Shown piece after piece: positions 22,371 to 34,900 of a DNA stretch of 64,000 nt. The notes beneath the pieces were generated by a model. The model did no database searches and had not been told where the DNA came from. It saw only the letters and a list, made by a program, of their open reading frames with translations. The translations under genes were made by a program, and so were the position numbers. The DNA is from Lenisia limosa (lineage: Eukaryota; Breviatea): NCBI GenBank assembly GCA_001655205.1, contig LPNZ01005888.1, positions 1 through 64,000 of the forward strand, given 5' to 3'. Numbering within the stretch: the stretch's first letter is position 1; each line of letters opens with the position of its first letter.

Positions 22371-22607
22371 TGTGCGAATTGGGGAATAGAAAGGTTTGAG
22401 AAATTGGGGAATAGAAGGTAGAGAAACAGTTCTTCTAGCTAATGCAGATATCAGCATAAAAGGGAACGCGAACACGCGAACAAGGGGCGCTGAAAGGAGC
22501 AACCATCCAGTTTTTTTTCTAACGAATTGATAAATTTCGATAAAATGATTCACAAAAACCCAGAAAGCTTTTCTCAACCCCTTTTTGTTCAATTATTAAC
22601 AACAGAC
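22371..22607. promoter_or_regulatory. Divergent promoter region, HIT / IleRS
   Basis: A 237-base spacer between two start codons on opposite strands. A near-direct repeat GAAATTGGGGAATAGAA / GAATTGGGGAATAGAAA occurs at about 22376-22415 on the plus strand. No recognised core promoter element. Confidence 0.45.
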
Positions 22608-25600
22608 ATGGTTGAACATACTTTTGAAGAAGGTTGGAATCATTTCAGTTTGCTTTTTTTTTACTCTTCAGTTCCGGAGAGAATTTCCTTCCCAAAGGAA
22701 GAGGAAAAGACCCTTTCATTCTGGGAAGAAAATGATTGCTTCCAGACCTCTCTCAAAATGAGTGAAGGCAAGCCTGTGAGTTGGATTGGTGTTTAGCCTT
22801 TTTAAATCACCAAATAGTTAGCAGATTAAGAATAAAAACTATTTTGTTGATTTTGAAAGAGCCTTTTTACATTTTACCTCTTTATTCCATACACGGCTTC
22901 TAACCTGCCTTCCAGCGCTTCACTGTAAGCTTGGGTCTCTTTTTGGGGTATTTGAACGTTTTTCTTGACTGTTGGCCCAATGCCCCGTCCCTCACATGTA
23001 ACATGTTTAGTTCTATGATGGACCCCCTTTCGCCACTGGTCTTCCCCATTACGGTCACATCCTTGCTGGTACCATCAAGGTTTGCCAAGTGTTTTGGGAC
23101 TCAGCCTCACAATTCAGGATATTGTCACCCGTTATGCTCATGGAACTGGTCACTATGTTGAACGAAGGTGGGTTGGTTGGGAAGTTCTTAAGGACTGGGT
23201 CAAGACTTGGTTCTTCTATAAGGGCGCGCCCAGGTTCTTGGCAGCAAGTCAAAAATCCTTTTCCCTTATACGTTTCCTCAAAAATCCTTTTCCCTTTACG
23301 TTTCCTCTTTCTCCTTGAACAAGTTCTGACAACAGCAAGTCAAACAGTACTTCAAAGAATAATTAAAGCGCACCATAATCAGCTGAACAAGAAAAGAAGT
23401 TCTTACTGTTTAGATTCGGGTGGGATTGTCATGGACTCCCAGTTGAGTATGAAATCGATAACATGTTGAACATTAAGGTTGGACCCTTTCAAATAGTCTG
23501 ATTTTACTCATAAGACTCGTGATGACGTTCTTGAAATGGGTATTGACAAATACAACGGCAAGTGCCGCGAGATTGTTATGCGTTATTCCAAGGTAGGAGA
23601 GTGTTTGGAAAGGAATTTTTAACTCTGAAGGAGTGGGAAAAGACTGTCAAGAGAACTGGACGCTGGATTGACTTCGAGAACGACTATAAGACGCTTGACA
23701 CCCCATACATGTGAGTTCTTGGCTAGGTTGAGCGTCACCATCCTTGTCTCATGATTTTAGGGAAAGTATCTGGTGGGTCTTCAAGCAGCTCTTTGATGAC
23801 AAGGGTCTTGTGTACCGTGGCGTGAAGGTGAGATATCTTATGATTATCCATAACCCTTAGGTCATGCCCTACTCCACTGGATGTTCTACCACTTTGTCAA
23901 ACTTCGAAGCCAACCAGAACTACAAGGACGTTAATGACCCTGCCGTCATTGTTCATTTCCCCCTCGAAGGCTCCGATGCTTCACTCATCGCCTGGACCAC
24001 CACCCCCTGGACCCTTCCCTCCAACCTTGCTCTCTGCGTCAACCCTTCTTTTGAGTACTGGAGGGTCGAGGATAAGGCCACTGGTTGGTTTGGTCATTCA
24101 CTGTTTTTTTTTTGTTTTTGTTTTTCCTCCATTCGTTTATGTTCTAACCTCTAAGGCAACAAGTACATTCTCCTCCCCGCTCGCCTTAGCAGCCTTTACA
24201 AGAAGGAGGTTTGTGGCTCCTCAGATGAGATTTGGGCTTCAGTTTGCTGATTGTTTAGGAGGACTACACTGTTCTTGAAAAGGGAATCATTGGCTCCAGC
24301 CTTGCCGGCAAGACCTACACCCCTCTTTTCGACTTCTTCAAGGGTCATGAAGTAGGAGTGAAAGAAACATGCTTGATTTACTACCCAGGGATCTGAGAAC
24401 TATTGGCGCGTCATTGCCGACACCTACGTCACCGATGACTCGGGTACCGGTATTGTCCACTGGTGGGGGAGGCCCTTGTTTATCGTTACCCTATCGCTCT
24501 GTTGCACTTGAGGTAACATCATAGCGCCCCTGCTTTCGGAGAAGATGATTACCGCGTGTGCCTTGCCAACGGCATCATCTCAAAGTACCTCAGTATGAGG
24601 CGCTATACTATATCATATACATGTAGATAATGTATAAACATTATTTACCTTCCAGACGTTCCTTGCCCTGTTGACTCATCTGGTAAATTCTCTGCTCCAG
24701 TCGCAGACTGGGAGGGTGTTTACGTCAAGGACGCTGACAAGCCCATCTGCAAGGCCCTCAAAACCGCTGGACGCCTTGTTCACCAGGGAACCATCAAGCA
24801 TAGCTACCCATTCTGCTGGCGCTCCGAGACTCCTCTCATCTACAAAACTGTACCCTCTTGGTTTGTCCTTTTGCGTGTTTCACTTTGACCGCCCAGGTTT
24901 GTTGCTGTGGAGAAGATCAAGGAGCGTCTTGTTGCCAACAACAATGAGACTTATTGGGTGAGGGGTCTGTTGCCAGCTCTCCGCCAAAGGTTCATGAGGG
25001 TTCACTTCTTAGGTTCCTTCTTTCGTCAAAGAGAAGCGTTTTCACAATTGGCTTGTCGATGCTCGTGACTGGTGGGTGTAATAGTACATGATTGTCACTG
25101 CCTAGGGCTATCTCACGTTCTCGTTTCTGGGGTACCCCCCTCCCATTGTGGGTGTCGGAGGATTTCGAGGAAGTTGTTTGTGTTGGATCAGTTGAGGAAC
25201 TTGAGAAGTTGACCGGAGAGAAGGTCTGTAGAGCTCCTGGTTTTTATTATAATTATTTGTAACGTTTGGCATTTTCTTTTCTCCAAGCATTCTTCAGGCA
25301 CTTGGCTGACCATTAAGGTGAACGACCTCCATCGCGACTTCATTGACCATCTCACTATTCCTTCACAAAAGGGCAAGGGTGTCCTTCGCCGTGTTGATGA
25401 TGTTTGAGGGACAAACACTATTTAGTTCATTTTGATTCAGTCCTAACTTGATAGGTCTTTGATTGCTGGTTTGAATCCGGTTCGATGCCCTATGCCCAGC
25501 AGCATTACCCCTTCGAGGTTTGTAACGCTGTTTTTGGATAGATTGACCACCCAGAACCAAGCCAAATTTGAGGATGGCTTCCCTGCTGACTTCATTGCCG

Positions 25601-27832
25601 AAGGTGGGACTAAGCCCTGAGCCATTATTTTGATCCCGCTTTCACCTCTCAGGCCTTGACCAAACTCGTGGATGGTTTTACACCCTCATGGTTCTCTCTA
25701 CAGCTCTCTTCGATAAACCTGCATTCAAGAACCTTGTTGTGAACGGACTTGGTAAGGACTATTTCCTTCTTTCACTGTATAGTTCTGGCCGAGGATGGAA
25801 AGAAGATGTCAAAGCGTCTCAAGAACTACCCCGATCCCAACACTGTGATCAACTCCCATGGTGCTGATGCCCTTCGTCTCTACCTCATCAACTCACCTGT
25901 TGTGCGTGCTGAGAGTCTTCGCTTCAAGGAGGCTGGTGTCAAGGATGTTGTCAAGGATGTTTTCCTCCCCTGGTTTGTTGGGTCACAGCAAAGCCCATAT
26001 TGACGTTCTAGGACCAATGCCTACCGCTTCTTCATCCAAAACACGACGCGCTACGAGTCTGTTACTGGCAGCAAGTTTGTCCCTGATATGGTGCGTTCCT
26101 TCTCGTGCTTATTTTTAGGCTATTGCTGAAGCCTCTACCAACGCAATGGACAAGTGGATTCTCGCCTCTTGCCAGTCTCTCATTGAGTACGTCAGAACCG
26201 AGATGAAGGCGTACAGAGTACGCATTGGGCCGAAGATTTCCTGCACTGCCATGTTCACCTTGTAGCTTTACACAGTTATCCCCCGGCTCGTGGAGTTCAT
26301 TGAAGAGCTGACCAACTGGTACGTTCGCTTGAACCGCCCTCGTCTCAAGGCCAAGAACGGAGAAGATGACTGCCACTTCGCTCTTCAGAGCTTCTACGGT
26401 TCGGATTCTACCATAGTTTCAATCGCGCGCGTGTTTCTTCTCACACCCTAGGCGTACTCCTTGCCCTCTGCAAGTTGATGTCTCCTTTCACCCCCTTCCT
26501 TACCGAGTACATGTACACCAACCTCTCTCGTGCCCTCCCTGAGGGCCACCCCGACAAGGCTGAAAGGTACTATCTAGCTAAAGTTATCTTTCCCACCTTT
26601 TAGTGTTCACTACCTTGAGCTCCCCGAGACCCTCGTGTCTTCTGTTGACACCAACATCCTCAGACAAGTAAAGTTGGCAGGTTTTTTTTGTATCTTGTGG
26701 TGTTGTGTCCCTGAACCAGCTGACCCTCAGGAACATGCAGGACGTCATTGTAATGGGTCGCTCCATCCGTGAAAAGGTCAAGATCTTCAATAAGCAGGTG
26801 AGATGGCATGCCTTACTTCTTTCAAAGCCAAAACGCTTGACGATTCAGCCACTCCGTGAAATCATCATCGTGCATCATGACGACACTTTCATTGCTGATG
26901 TTGAGAGCCTTGCTGGTTATATCACTTCGTAAGTCCAGCCTTATCATTTTTGGTTTGACAACTCAGTGAATTAACTGTTAAAACTATCACTGTCACTAAA
27001 GAAGAAGGCAAGTACGTTTCCCTCCAAGCTGTTCCCGATAACAGAGTAAGCACTAAGGCTTAACATTGCAATTACCCTTGCTGCAGTCAATGACTAACTT
27101 TTAGGCCCTTGGTCGCCGTCTTGGCAAGGCGTTCCGCAAGGTCGGCAAGGCAATCCGCGAGCTTACTCCTGAACTGGTAGGTCTCTGCAATTGGCTTTAC
27201 CTTCGCTGGACTATGGATTATCGTTAACACACAGGTTTGCAAGCTTCGTGATGAGGGAAGCCTTGAGATTGAAGGTGAAAACGTGTCTCAGGATGAGGTT
27301 GAGCTTGTTCGTCAGTTCAATGGAGACGCCAAAAAATTCTCCTCTCTTACCCAAGGTCCCCTTCTTGTCATCCTCAATATTGAGAAGGTTTGTGCTTTGT
27401 TGCTTGATCACTCCTCATTGTGCACATAATGATTCTCTCTCACACATTCTTCAGGATGAGAAGCTCATGGAAGAGGCCACGGTTCGTGAGGTCATGAACC
27501 GCATCCAACGTCTGCGCAAGAAGGCCGAGGTCAAGCCGACCGACAGCATCAACATCTACTTCAAGGCTGACAAGGCTCTGACTGGTGTCATCACCCGCAA
27601 CCTTGAGGAGATTGTCGCTACTATTGGCATGCCCGTTATTGACGACCAGAACACCAGAGATGGAAAGGTTTGTATCCTGTAGAATATATGGGATCTGATG
27701 TCTTCAGGACCATGAAGGCAAGGTATGAATGCTAAGATGATAGTTTTTTTCTTTCTCACTCCGTAGGACCACACGAGTGAGGAAACCGATGTTGATGGCG
27801 CGAAGTTGGCTCTCACTATCACCATGCTCTAA
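22608..27832 (+). CDS. Cytosolic isoleucyl-tRNA synthetase
   Basis: Charges tRNA-Ile with isoleucine for cytosolic translation. It begins [20 protein letters not shown] and [20 protein letters not shown]. Motifs in order: [20 protein letters not shown] with HYGH as the class I HIGH signature; [39 protein letters not shown]; the editing-domain part [33 protein letters not shown]; and [19 protein letters not shown] carrying KMSKR. A long anticodon-binding and C-terminal extension follows, ending in LALTITML then TAA (27830-27832). Length and extension fit the eukaryotic cytosolic type. The gene has about 20 introns, mostly 30-60 nt. One (about 23169-23413) is about 245 nt and contains a tandem duplication. 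Coding GC is visibly higher than in neighbours. Confidence 0.95.
23250..23306 (+). repeat. Tandem duplication inside an IleRS intron
   Basis: Two adjacent 28-29 base units sharing CAAAAATCCTTTTCCCTT and ACGTTTCCT, differing by one TA/T indel. They lie within the intron that separates the YVERR exon from the FGWDCHG exon. Confidence 0.85.
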
Positions 27833-28211
27833 ACCCTGGTTCTATATTCATGCTTTTATATTGTCTCCCAGTTTGTTTGTCGGGAAACTGTTCACACGAT
27901 CCATGGAAGATTGTTTTTGTTAAGGGAAGTCCGGTTCGGTCGGGGGCTTGGAAAAAAAAAAAAAAAAAAAAAANNNNNNNNNNNNNNNNNNNNNNNNNNN
28001 NNNNNNNNNNNNNNNNNNNNNNNNNNNNNNNNNNNNNNNNNNNNNNNTTTCACTTGGACAGTTTGACAGTCATCTCAGACAAATTAGTAAATTGTGATAG
28101 CAATATAAGTCCCAGCTCCAATCCAAACGTCCTTTCATTGACCAAAGTGTGATTGAAAAATAAGATATGTAGTCAAGCTGAGAAAGAGAAGAGAAGCCCA
28201 ATTGGGGCAAT
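27833..28211. other. Spacer with poly-A and gap 27974-28047
   Basis: Between IleRS and CK1 on the same strand. A run of at least 18 A leads into the N gap, so the gap probably reflects homopolymer trouble in assembly. No gene seen; this should hold the IleRS 3' end and the CK1 promoter. Confidence 0.5.
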
Positions 28212-29882
28212 ATGGAGGACAAACTCGACGGAAGACTCGTTCAAGATCGCTATGAAGTGAAGAGCCTCCTTGGAAACGGCTCCTTTGGTGTAATTCATGA
28301 AGGATTTGACAGAATTACTCGCCAGCCGGTTGCTTTAAAGTTTGAAAACTCATCAGGAAGGCATCTACAGCTTTCAAATGAACGAAATGTTTTCAAAAAG
28401 ATGGATCAAACAGGTGAGTTCAACCTTCCCCTTGCTGTCCTCCTACCTAATTAGAATAGATGTTAATAAATGTGACAATTGTAGTGGGATTTCCAAAGAT
28501 GGTAGCCTTTGACTCTCTCGGCAAGTATAATGTGCTTGTGATGACGAAACTCGGACCCTCGCTCGAGGACTTGTTCGATGGATGCAAACGAAAGTTCACC
28601 CTCAAGACTGTCTGTCAAATAGGCATCCAGATGGTAGGCTCATGGTTGGACGTTATTTCAGTATTCTATCAAACTTTTCTGCCATGGTTTGGATATCTGC
28701 TCCCAATAAGTAGACTTGATGGTTTCAAATCAATAGCGTTGACATATTAGATGGAGAGACTACAGGCGATGCATGAGCAAGGAATTCTTCATCGAGATGT
28801 CAAGCCCGATAACTTCTTAGTCAACCTCCAAAACCCTTCCCTAATCTACATCATTGACTTTGGTCTTGGTGAGAGGGTTATTCTTTCTTAATCTCTTTAT
28901 ATTTCTATTTTTATAGATGAAGCCTCGGCGAGTGTTAGTTTTGGGGTTATATTCTCCGTTATGCTTTCTCATTTTCAAAAAAACTAATTAGATAGTTTTT
29001 GTCGTCAGGTTTTTGTCTAGTTTTAGCGTTGGTTGGTCGTGTTTGTTATTGCTTGTTTTTGTTTTTGTTTGGTTCAAGTTTCAGACTATTCGGTTCGTGA
29101 TTAGTATCTTTTGCAAATATTCTTCATCGAAATTTCCCTCGTATTACTCCCCNNNNNNNNNNNNNNNNNNNNNNNNNNNNNNNNNNNNNNNNNNNNNNNN
29201 NNNNNNNNNNNNNNNNNNNNNNNNNNNNNNNNNNNNNNNNNNNNNNNNNNNNTTCATGTCATCATCCGGACATATCCTCTACCGAGAAGATAAAAGTCTC
29301 ACCGGCACTGCGCGTTACGCTTCAATTGCCACCCATATCGGTCTTGGTGAGCAAATCAAATACTTTAGCTTCTTTTTTACCTCTCTATAATGCAGTGTCT
29401 ATTGTCTTCTTTATTATCTGTGTTGTCACACTTTAAGAGCAATCACGAAGAGACGATCTTGAAGCCATGATATATGTCTTGCTGTACTTCTTGAGAGGCA
29501 GATTGCCTTGGCAGGTAAGGTTCTTGGAAAATGGTGTTCTAAGTCTCTCATATCAGTGCTTATTATTCATGTTTATAGGGTCTTCAAGCCAGTAATAAAG
29601 CAGAGAAGTACGAGAAGATCAAGAATTGCAAAGTGAGCTTGTACTTATCAATTAGTTACCTCACACATTTGCAGCTACTCATCATCTTAGATTCTGCACC
29701 AAACGAATTCCCTTTGTGCCGGGCAACCAATTCAGTTCACTCTCATGGTCGACTATATTAGGAGCTTGGAGTTCACAGAAACTCCAGATTACCGAAAATT
29801 GATCAATCTTTTCCAAGATATTGGTCATGATATGGGTTTTACTTTTAATGGGGTCATGGATTGGCAGTTAGTCCAAAACTAA
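28212..29882 (+). CDS. Casein kinase 1 family protein kinase
   Basis: A Ser/Thr kinase of the CK1 family. Exons read [40 protein letters not shown] (glycine loop); ALKFEN (ATP-binding Lys); [53 protein letters not shown] (HRD catalytic loop); IIDFGL (DFG); [20 protein letters not shown] (the CK1-specific substitution for APE); [38 protein letters not shown]; and the end [10 protein letters not shown] then TAA. All catalytic residues expected for an active CK1 are visible. The N gap (29153-29252) falls between the DFG exon and the REDK exon; about 10-15 residues of the activation segment are missing or interrupted there. There is no C-terminal tail beyond the kinase domain. Confidence 0.93.
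29153..29252. other. Assembly gap inside the CK1 gene
   Basis: 100 N between the DFG-containing exon and the [12 protein letters not shown] exon. The flanking bases (28915-29152) do not read as CK1, so intron or inserted sequence lies here and a short exon may be hidden. Confidence 0.8.
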
Positions 29883-30395
29883 TGTGGGCGTTGTGTTGTT
29901 CTTTTTCACTTTTCTTTCTTCCTACTTCGATTGTAATGTAGATGGTTCATGTATTCTATTTCTGATGAGCAGTGGGGCAGCAAGGAGGTGACAGTGGGGT
30001 GACACTGACTGAAGATCTAGTAGTTTGGTGCTGATTTGGTGGAGCTTGGCGTTATGATTTTTCAAATCAACCTCAATTTTCGGGTTGCATCCACTCATTT
30101 TGGTTATTTAACTAGAATTTAACTAAAATAATTAATGATGTCGGTAACAGTTGTCTTTTGGATAAGCTCAGTTCGAGTCACGGAAGAGGCATTTTTCTAT
30201 TTGTTTCGCCTTTTGCGTTCTTTTGCGTACCTTCTAGTCTTGCAGCGTCTTGCGGCTTGCCATCGGATTTCAGTTTTTTTCAGAGTTTTAGATATAGACA
30301 TTATTGAGACATTATTATAATAACGGGATAGGGAAAGGGGAGAGGTCTGGGAGAGGTACAAAAGAGATTGAGAAGAAGACAACAACCAACTATAA
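29883..30395. other. Intergenic spacer
   Basis: Between CK1 and the endonuclease gene, same strand. No supported gene; a 61-codon frame at 30135-30320 has no recognisable features. This contains the CK1 3' region and the endonuclease promoter. Confidence 0.4.
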
Positions 30396-31838
30396 ATGAC
30401 TTACAAGAACCTCCACCCGCTGGAAGATTCCCCTTTACAAGTTTGACTGCAAAATGAGATCACCTTTGTTATATATCGCTTTCCCCCATCATTCATCTTT
30501 TTAGCCTGTCGTGACTCACTCTCCTGGCTGGCTGAAAACCCTTGTTTCTCTGAATATACTCATTCTTTTGATTTTTTTGGCTGGTAAGTGGTGGTAATTA
30601 CTGAAACTTGGTGTTTCAATAACAGTTCAGGAGTTGTTATCACATTTGTGCACCCACCTTGGGACCACGAGGAGCAATGTGCAGGCTTAGAGGACCAAGT
30701 GCTTCACCTTCAAGAGCAGATGAGAGAGGCTTCTGCCCTTTTGAACATGACCACTGATAGTGTGTCATCTTTAAAGAAGACTGTTGTTCAAGACAATTCG
30801 GTGCGTTGGAGGGGCAGCATTATGACGGGAGCATGGCTGACCTTCCAGCGACCTCAACCCCCTGCGGAGCTATCGTGTGTGCAGCTGCGAGACTGGCTCC
30901 GAACACAGTGGTTCGTTGGCCGACATACCTCCTTGGGATATACTGAGGCAAGGTATGGGTGACTTGTGCGCAACTTTTGATTGTAACTCTTTAGACATCA
31001 ACTCTACTCCTTCATTGACAATGAGAATAACCAAGTTTGTTGGGATGATTGAACCTCAACTTTTGCTTTGGTTGTTATTCCCTTAGATTGAAGGTGTTTA
31101 TTCAGGATACATAAGGAGACTCTCTTTTGGTGAAGAAAAATGCTGTTCTAATGTAATGCCTATCAATTTGGAACACACTGTTCCCGTATGTTGAAGAGTG
31201 TTCGAGTAGGACTGACATTATAGCAATCTTTCTTTGGCAAAAAAGAACCTATGGTGTCAGATATGTTCCATATGTTTCCTTCATATTCCAAGGCAAATGG
31301 AAAGCGCTCAGACCATCCATTTGCAGGTTTGTGAACTATTTTTATGACATGCAATGTAGAGATCAGCACTTCCAATGTGACCGTTTACCTCAGTGATGAT
31401 GACATTGATATCCCTCCTAGTAATGTAACAGAGGATGAAAGATGGATGTATAGGTTGGAGTTTGGAGTTACACAGGACAGTTCTCACGAAATAGTGCCTA
31501 TGATTCCGTTAACAGGGTTTTTGAACCTCGCTATGTCCACAAAGGCAATGTGGCTCGCTCAGTTCTCTACTTCTACACTGTCTACCCCGACTATGACGTA
31601 GGCTATGAGCTGAGTTTAATTATAACGACTAGATTACAGAAGTTGCTGAAGTGGATCTTTTGCTGAGATGGGCACTGATGGACCAAGTCGACTCCAAAGA
31701 AAGAACCAGGAACGATTTGATTGAATCCGTGCAAGGTGGGATATTATTGGGCTCTTTGTTAATTTCTTAGGCAACCGTAACTTCTTTGTTGACTTTCCAC
31801 AATGGGCAAAGAGGGCTTGGGAGTGTGAAGTTAGATGA
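30396..31838 (+). CDS. Membrane-anchored endonuclease I (EndA/NucM) family nuclease
   Basis: Endonuclease I enzymes are bacterial secreted or periplasmic nucleases that cut DNA or RNA. The start MTYKNLHPLEDSPLQ is followed by GWLKTLVSLNILILLIFLA, an uncleaved-looking signal anchor predicting a type II membrane protein with the nuclease outside the cytosol. A coiled coil follows (LEDQVLHLQEQMREASALLN). The nuclease domain reads HQLYSFIDNENNQ, IEGVYSGYIRRLSFGE, NVMPINLEHTVPQSFFGKKE (family EHTWPQSF with catalytic His), MVSDMFHMFPSYSKANGKR, VGVWSYTGQFSRNSAYDSVN, RVFEPRYVHKGNVARSVLYF, VDLLLRWALMDQVD, ERTRNDLIESVQ, GNRNFFVDFPQWAKRAW, then TGA (31836-31838). FEPR, KGNVAR and RN-I-GNRNPF are family signatures. 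The reading frame needs about eight short introns, including a 29-nt one. The exon joins between the anchor and the coiled coil are unresolved. Confidence 0.85.
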
Positions 31839-31976
31839 CATGTCTATTTTTCACGAAAAATGGCCACCATCTTAAAGAGATAATTATGTTTGCTAATGCA
31901 AGAATCCTGATGGTACTGTTTGGTAACCTAAATATATTACAGAGAAATGTCAAAATGTGAAAACAGGGTGAAATAA
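31839..31976. other. Convergent 3' spacer
   Basis: 138 bases between the stops of the endonuclease and IFT139 genes. Nothing recognised. Confidence 0.4.
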
Positions 31977-34900
31977 TTAGGGGCGAAGGGACTTTCTTGC
32001 TTTCTGGAGAATGTCTTTTTGTATTTTGGGATAATCAGGATTGTTTTTGAGGACCTATTCCATGAATAAAAGGTTCAAAGTTATTAGCAAGAGCATTATA
32101 GACGTACCGTGTGTGCAATATCAATTGCCTCAACGTAGCGTTTAGCCTTGAGATAATTGAACGCAAGCTCGTATCCAACTTTAGGATTTCTTTCACCTAC
32201 AGCATAAAACAATATGAAGAAAGGACTCACCTTGAAGTACCCAAGCCTGTTGATAGTGTTCTGCAGCAGTCTGATATGTTTGTTCCTTCTCCATCATTCT
32301 GCCGAGAAGCTCATGAGCCTAAACGGTAAATACGTCGACACTTCATCTCAAACCTTTCCACAGCTCTTGTTGTGCTCCAGACATTTCTTGCAGAGCTCAG
32401 TTGCTTGACTGTACTTACCAGACTAGATTCGTGAGTAGATACATGCAGAAAAAATACCTGGAAATACACATGCGCAAGGGTAAGCCAGGAGCCTTCAAAA
32501 GCATCAGCCTCAATGGCGTTGAACTGAAGTTTGGCAACTCGCTTCAGCTGGTTACGAGCCTTCGGGGTCTGTTTCAAGAACAAATGCGCAACTGCCAGTG
32601 CTAAAGAGTGAACTTCGATGTACTCAATAAATGGCAAACCAAGGATAGCAGGAACACAGTCCCTCTCCACGGCCAGTAGTCCAACAAGAAGATTGATCGC
32701 TAAATAATTAAAAAAAAGGTTCAATAATCCAAACCCTTATCGGTAATTTGCTTGTTCCTTTTCAGCATCATAGTATACGCCTCAAGGATTTGAACGCGGA
32801 CAGTTCTCCTTGTTTGCTGCGGTAAATCCTGTGGATGTTGTTGGAAGAGCATTTTTAATCATTAAAGTTCACGTAACTTGGTAACTTTAAGAACCCTCTC
32901 GTCACCCCTTACGAAGATGAGCTTCTCAGCTTGCCTCAAAGAGTTCAATGACGTCTCCTACAAAATGAGCATCTCTGAGACACATATACTTTGTATATCA
33001 TAGAGTAGACTCTAGGTTGCTCAAGAGTGGTTTTAGGCCCATAATCTGTGTATTAATGTATTTGCATGAAATATTGAAGTGTTATGAATGTGGTGTTTTA
33101 CATGTATATTGATCTGTGCTTTTTAATAAAACCCTGTATAAAGGAGTGTTGTGGGCGATATTTACAAAAAAATGTGAAAGAGGCGTAAATAAGGAACGTA
33201 TTGGCTCAAAAAAACTGAAAGCCTCCTTTTTTGTTCGCGGTTTTAACCATACAGTATATTATAGTAGAGCTATATATTTCAACATTTTAAGTTCAACACT
33301 TACATCATCCATTTTTGACTCCCAAAGGTACTCATTGTCTGGATTGATGTATACTTCAATCATCTCTAATGTGGCTTTCTCTCCCCATTCGGGGTCTGAA
33401 AAGTAAAAATAGGAAAATAACCTATTTTGAGAAGTATAATTCTTCCCTTCCAACCCTTCCTTGCAATATTGAACTCCTTCACCGCTTTAATAGGGTCCAT
33501 GGTGAACCTTGCATAAAGACCCTTGCAGAACGCCAATCCAGCGCTCTGAGCATGTTTCGAGAGGTGGGTCGCCATTTCAAGGAATCGCGGAGCATCAGAT
33601 AGCTTCCCTTGAAAGTCATTGTGATTTTGGCCTGAGAAACATACCAGCCTTCTTGAGAAGTATAATTAGGCGATAAAGAGATAAGTAGTGGTCAGGTCGC
33701 TTTTCAAGGAGTTGTTGGAAGTGGAACGTGGCCGCGTCAAACTCGTTTCGCTGGAACTTAATGTCCGCGCTAGACGATCATCAAGAGAACTGTTTTTCCT
33801 CACAGCATGATGGCAGCATCCTCGTTTGATGGGTCGAGACGAAGAAGAACACTACAGTGTTGTTGGCAGCCATCAAAGTCAAGTCTGGAGAGGAACACAC
33901 GCGCCAATTGCAGAACAGCCTTAGAGGTGAGCTCTTCAATGGCGAAGGTGAAAACGAACCTTCGCGTTGCCTTCATCCCATTGTAGTGACATTTTGTACA
34001 TTTCTAAGGCCTTGTCGTGACTTCCGAGTGCCTAGGCAATTAGAGCAGGCTTTGACATACAGTGTACTTATCTCCAAGGTCGAAACAGATGGAAGCAGCA
34101 AGCGAACTTTCAGCTCTCATTTGCTCAGGCTCTTCCGCCTAGAGGGTGACAAAGTCTGGCCTTGTAGGATTTATCCAGTTATCTCCAACATACCTTGACA
34201 CGATGTACAACATTAGCTTGAAGGTCGCGGGCGTCTCCACGTGCTTTCAGTCCATCCGATGCCTTGATTGTTAGTAAGCAAACAGAAGCCCAACTTGGCC
34301 ATTCGCTTCATGAACACGAGCAAGAAGAAGAAGCGCTCGAACATCGGCCTTCATTGTGGGAAGAGCTAAAGTGTTAACTGGCAACAAAGAACTTACGATG
34401 AGCCTCATCTTGTGCATGGCTGAGAGCTTCATCAAGAACTGCCTTGGCTCGGTCGACCTGAGCTTGAGTCTTGTCATAAGTATTTCCCACTTTCTTGAGC
34501 TTGAGATAGAGGGTTGCAAGTTGCCTCAAGAGATCTGGGTTAGTAGGGTCATTGGCAACAGCATCTTCGTGATACTGCACGGCTCGAGAGTAGTCATGAG
34601 TAAGGGTCAAAGCTGACCCAATCTACACCATAAGCCTCAAGATTGTTCTCCAACCTTCAGAGCAAGGGAAGTGTCCTTGGGAGACTTCTTATGCGCCGAT
34701 TCAAAGACGGTTACTGCTTTTTCGGGCTCATGAATTGCCAGATACGCCTCACCTGACCAATAAGCCAACATAAGGTGACCAACCTAGCAGGAGAAGAGCG
34801 TGTACAGACGGCTGCGCCTGGACAACTTCCTTGTAGCACTACGGATGAGACTCTATAATGGACATACCTGAGCATAGAGGGCTTTATTGTGTCTTTTTTC

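Noticed and set aside
22608-27832. IleRS as bacterial contamination because of its higher GC
   Set aside because: It is cut by many short spliceosomal introns and has the eukaryotic cytosolic length and C-terminal extension.
33116-33406. 96-codon plus-strand open frame
   Set aside because: It lies opposite IFT139 in a long AT-rich intron and shows no recognised feature.
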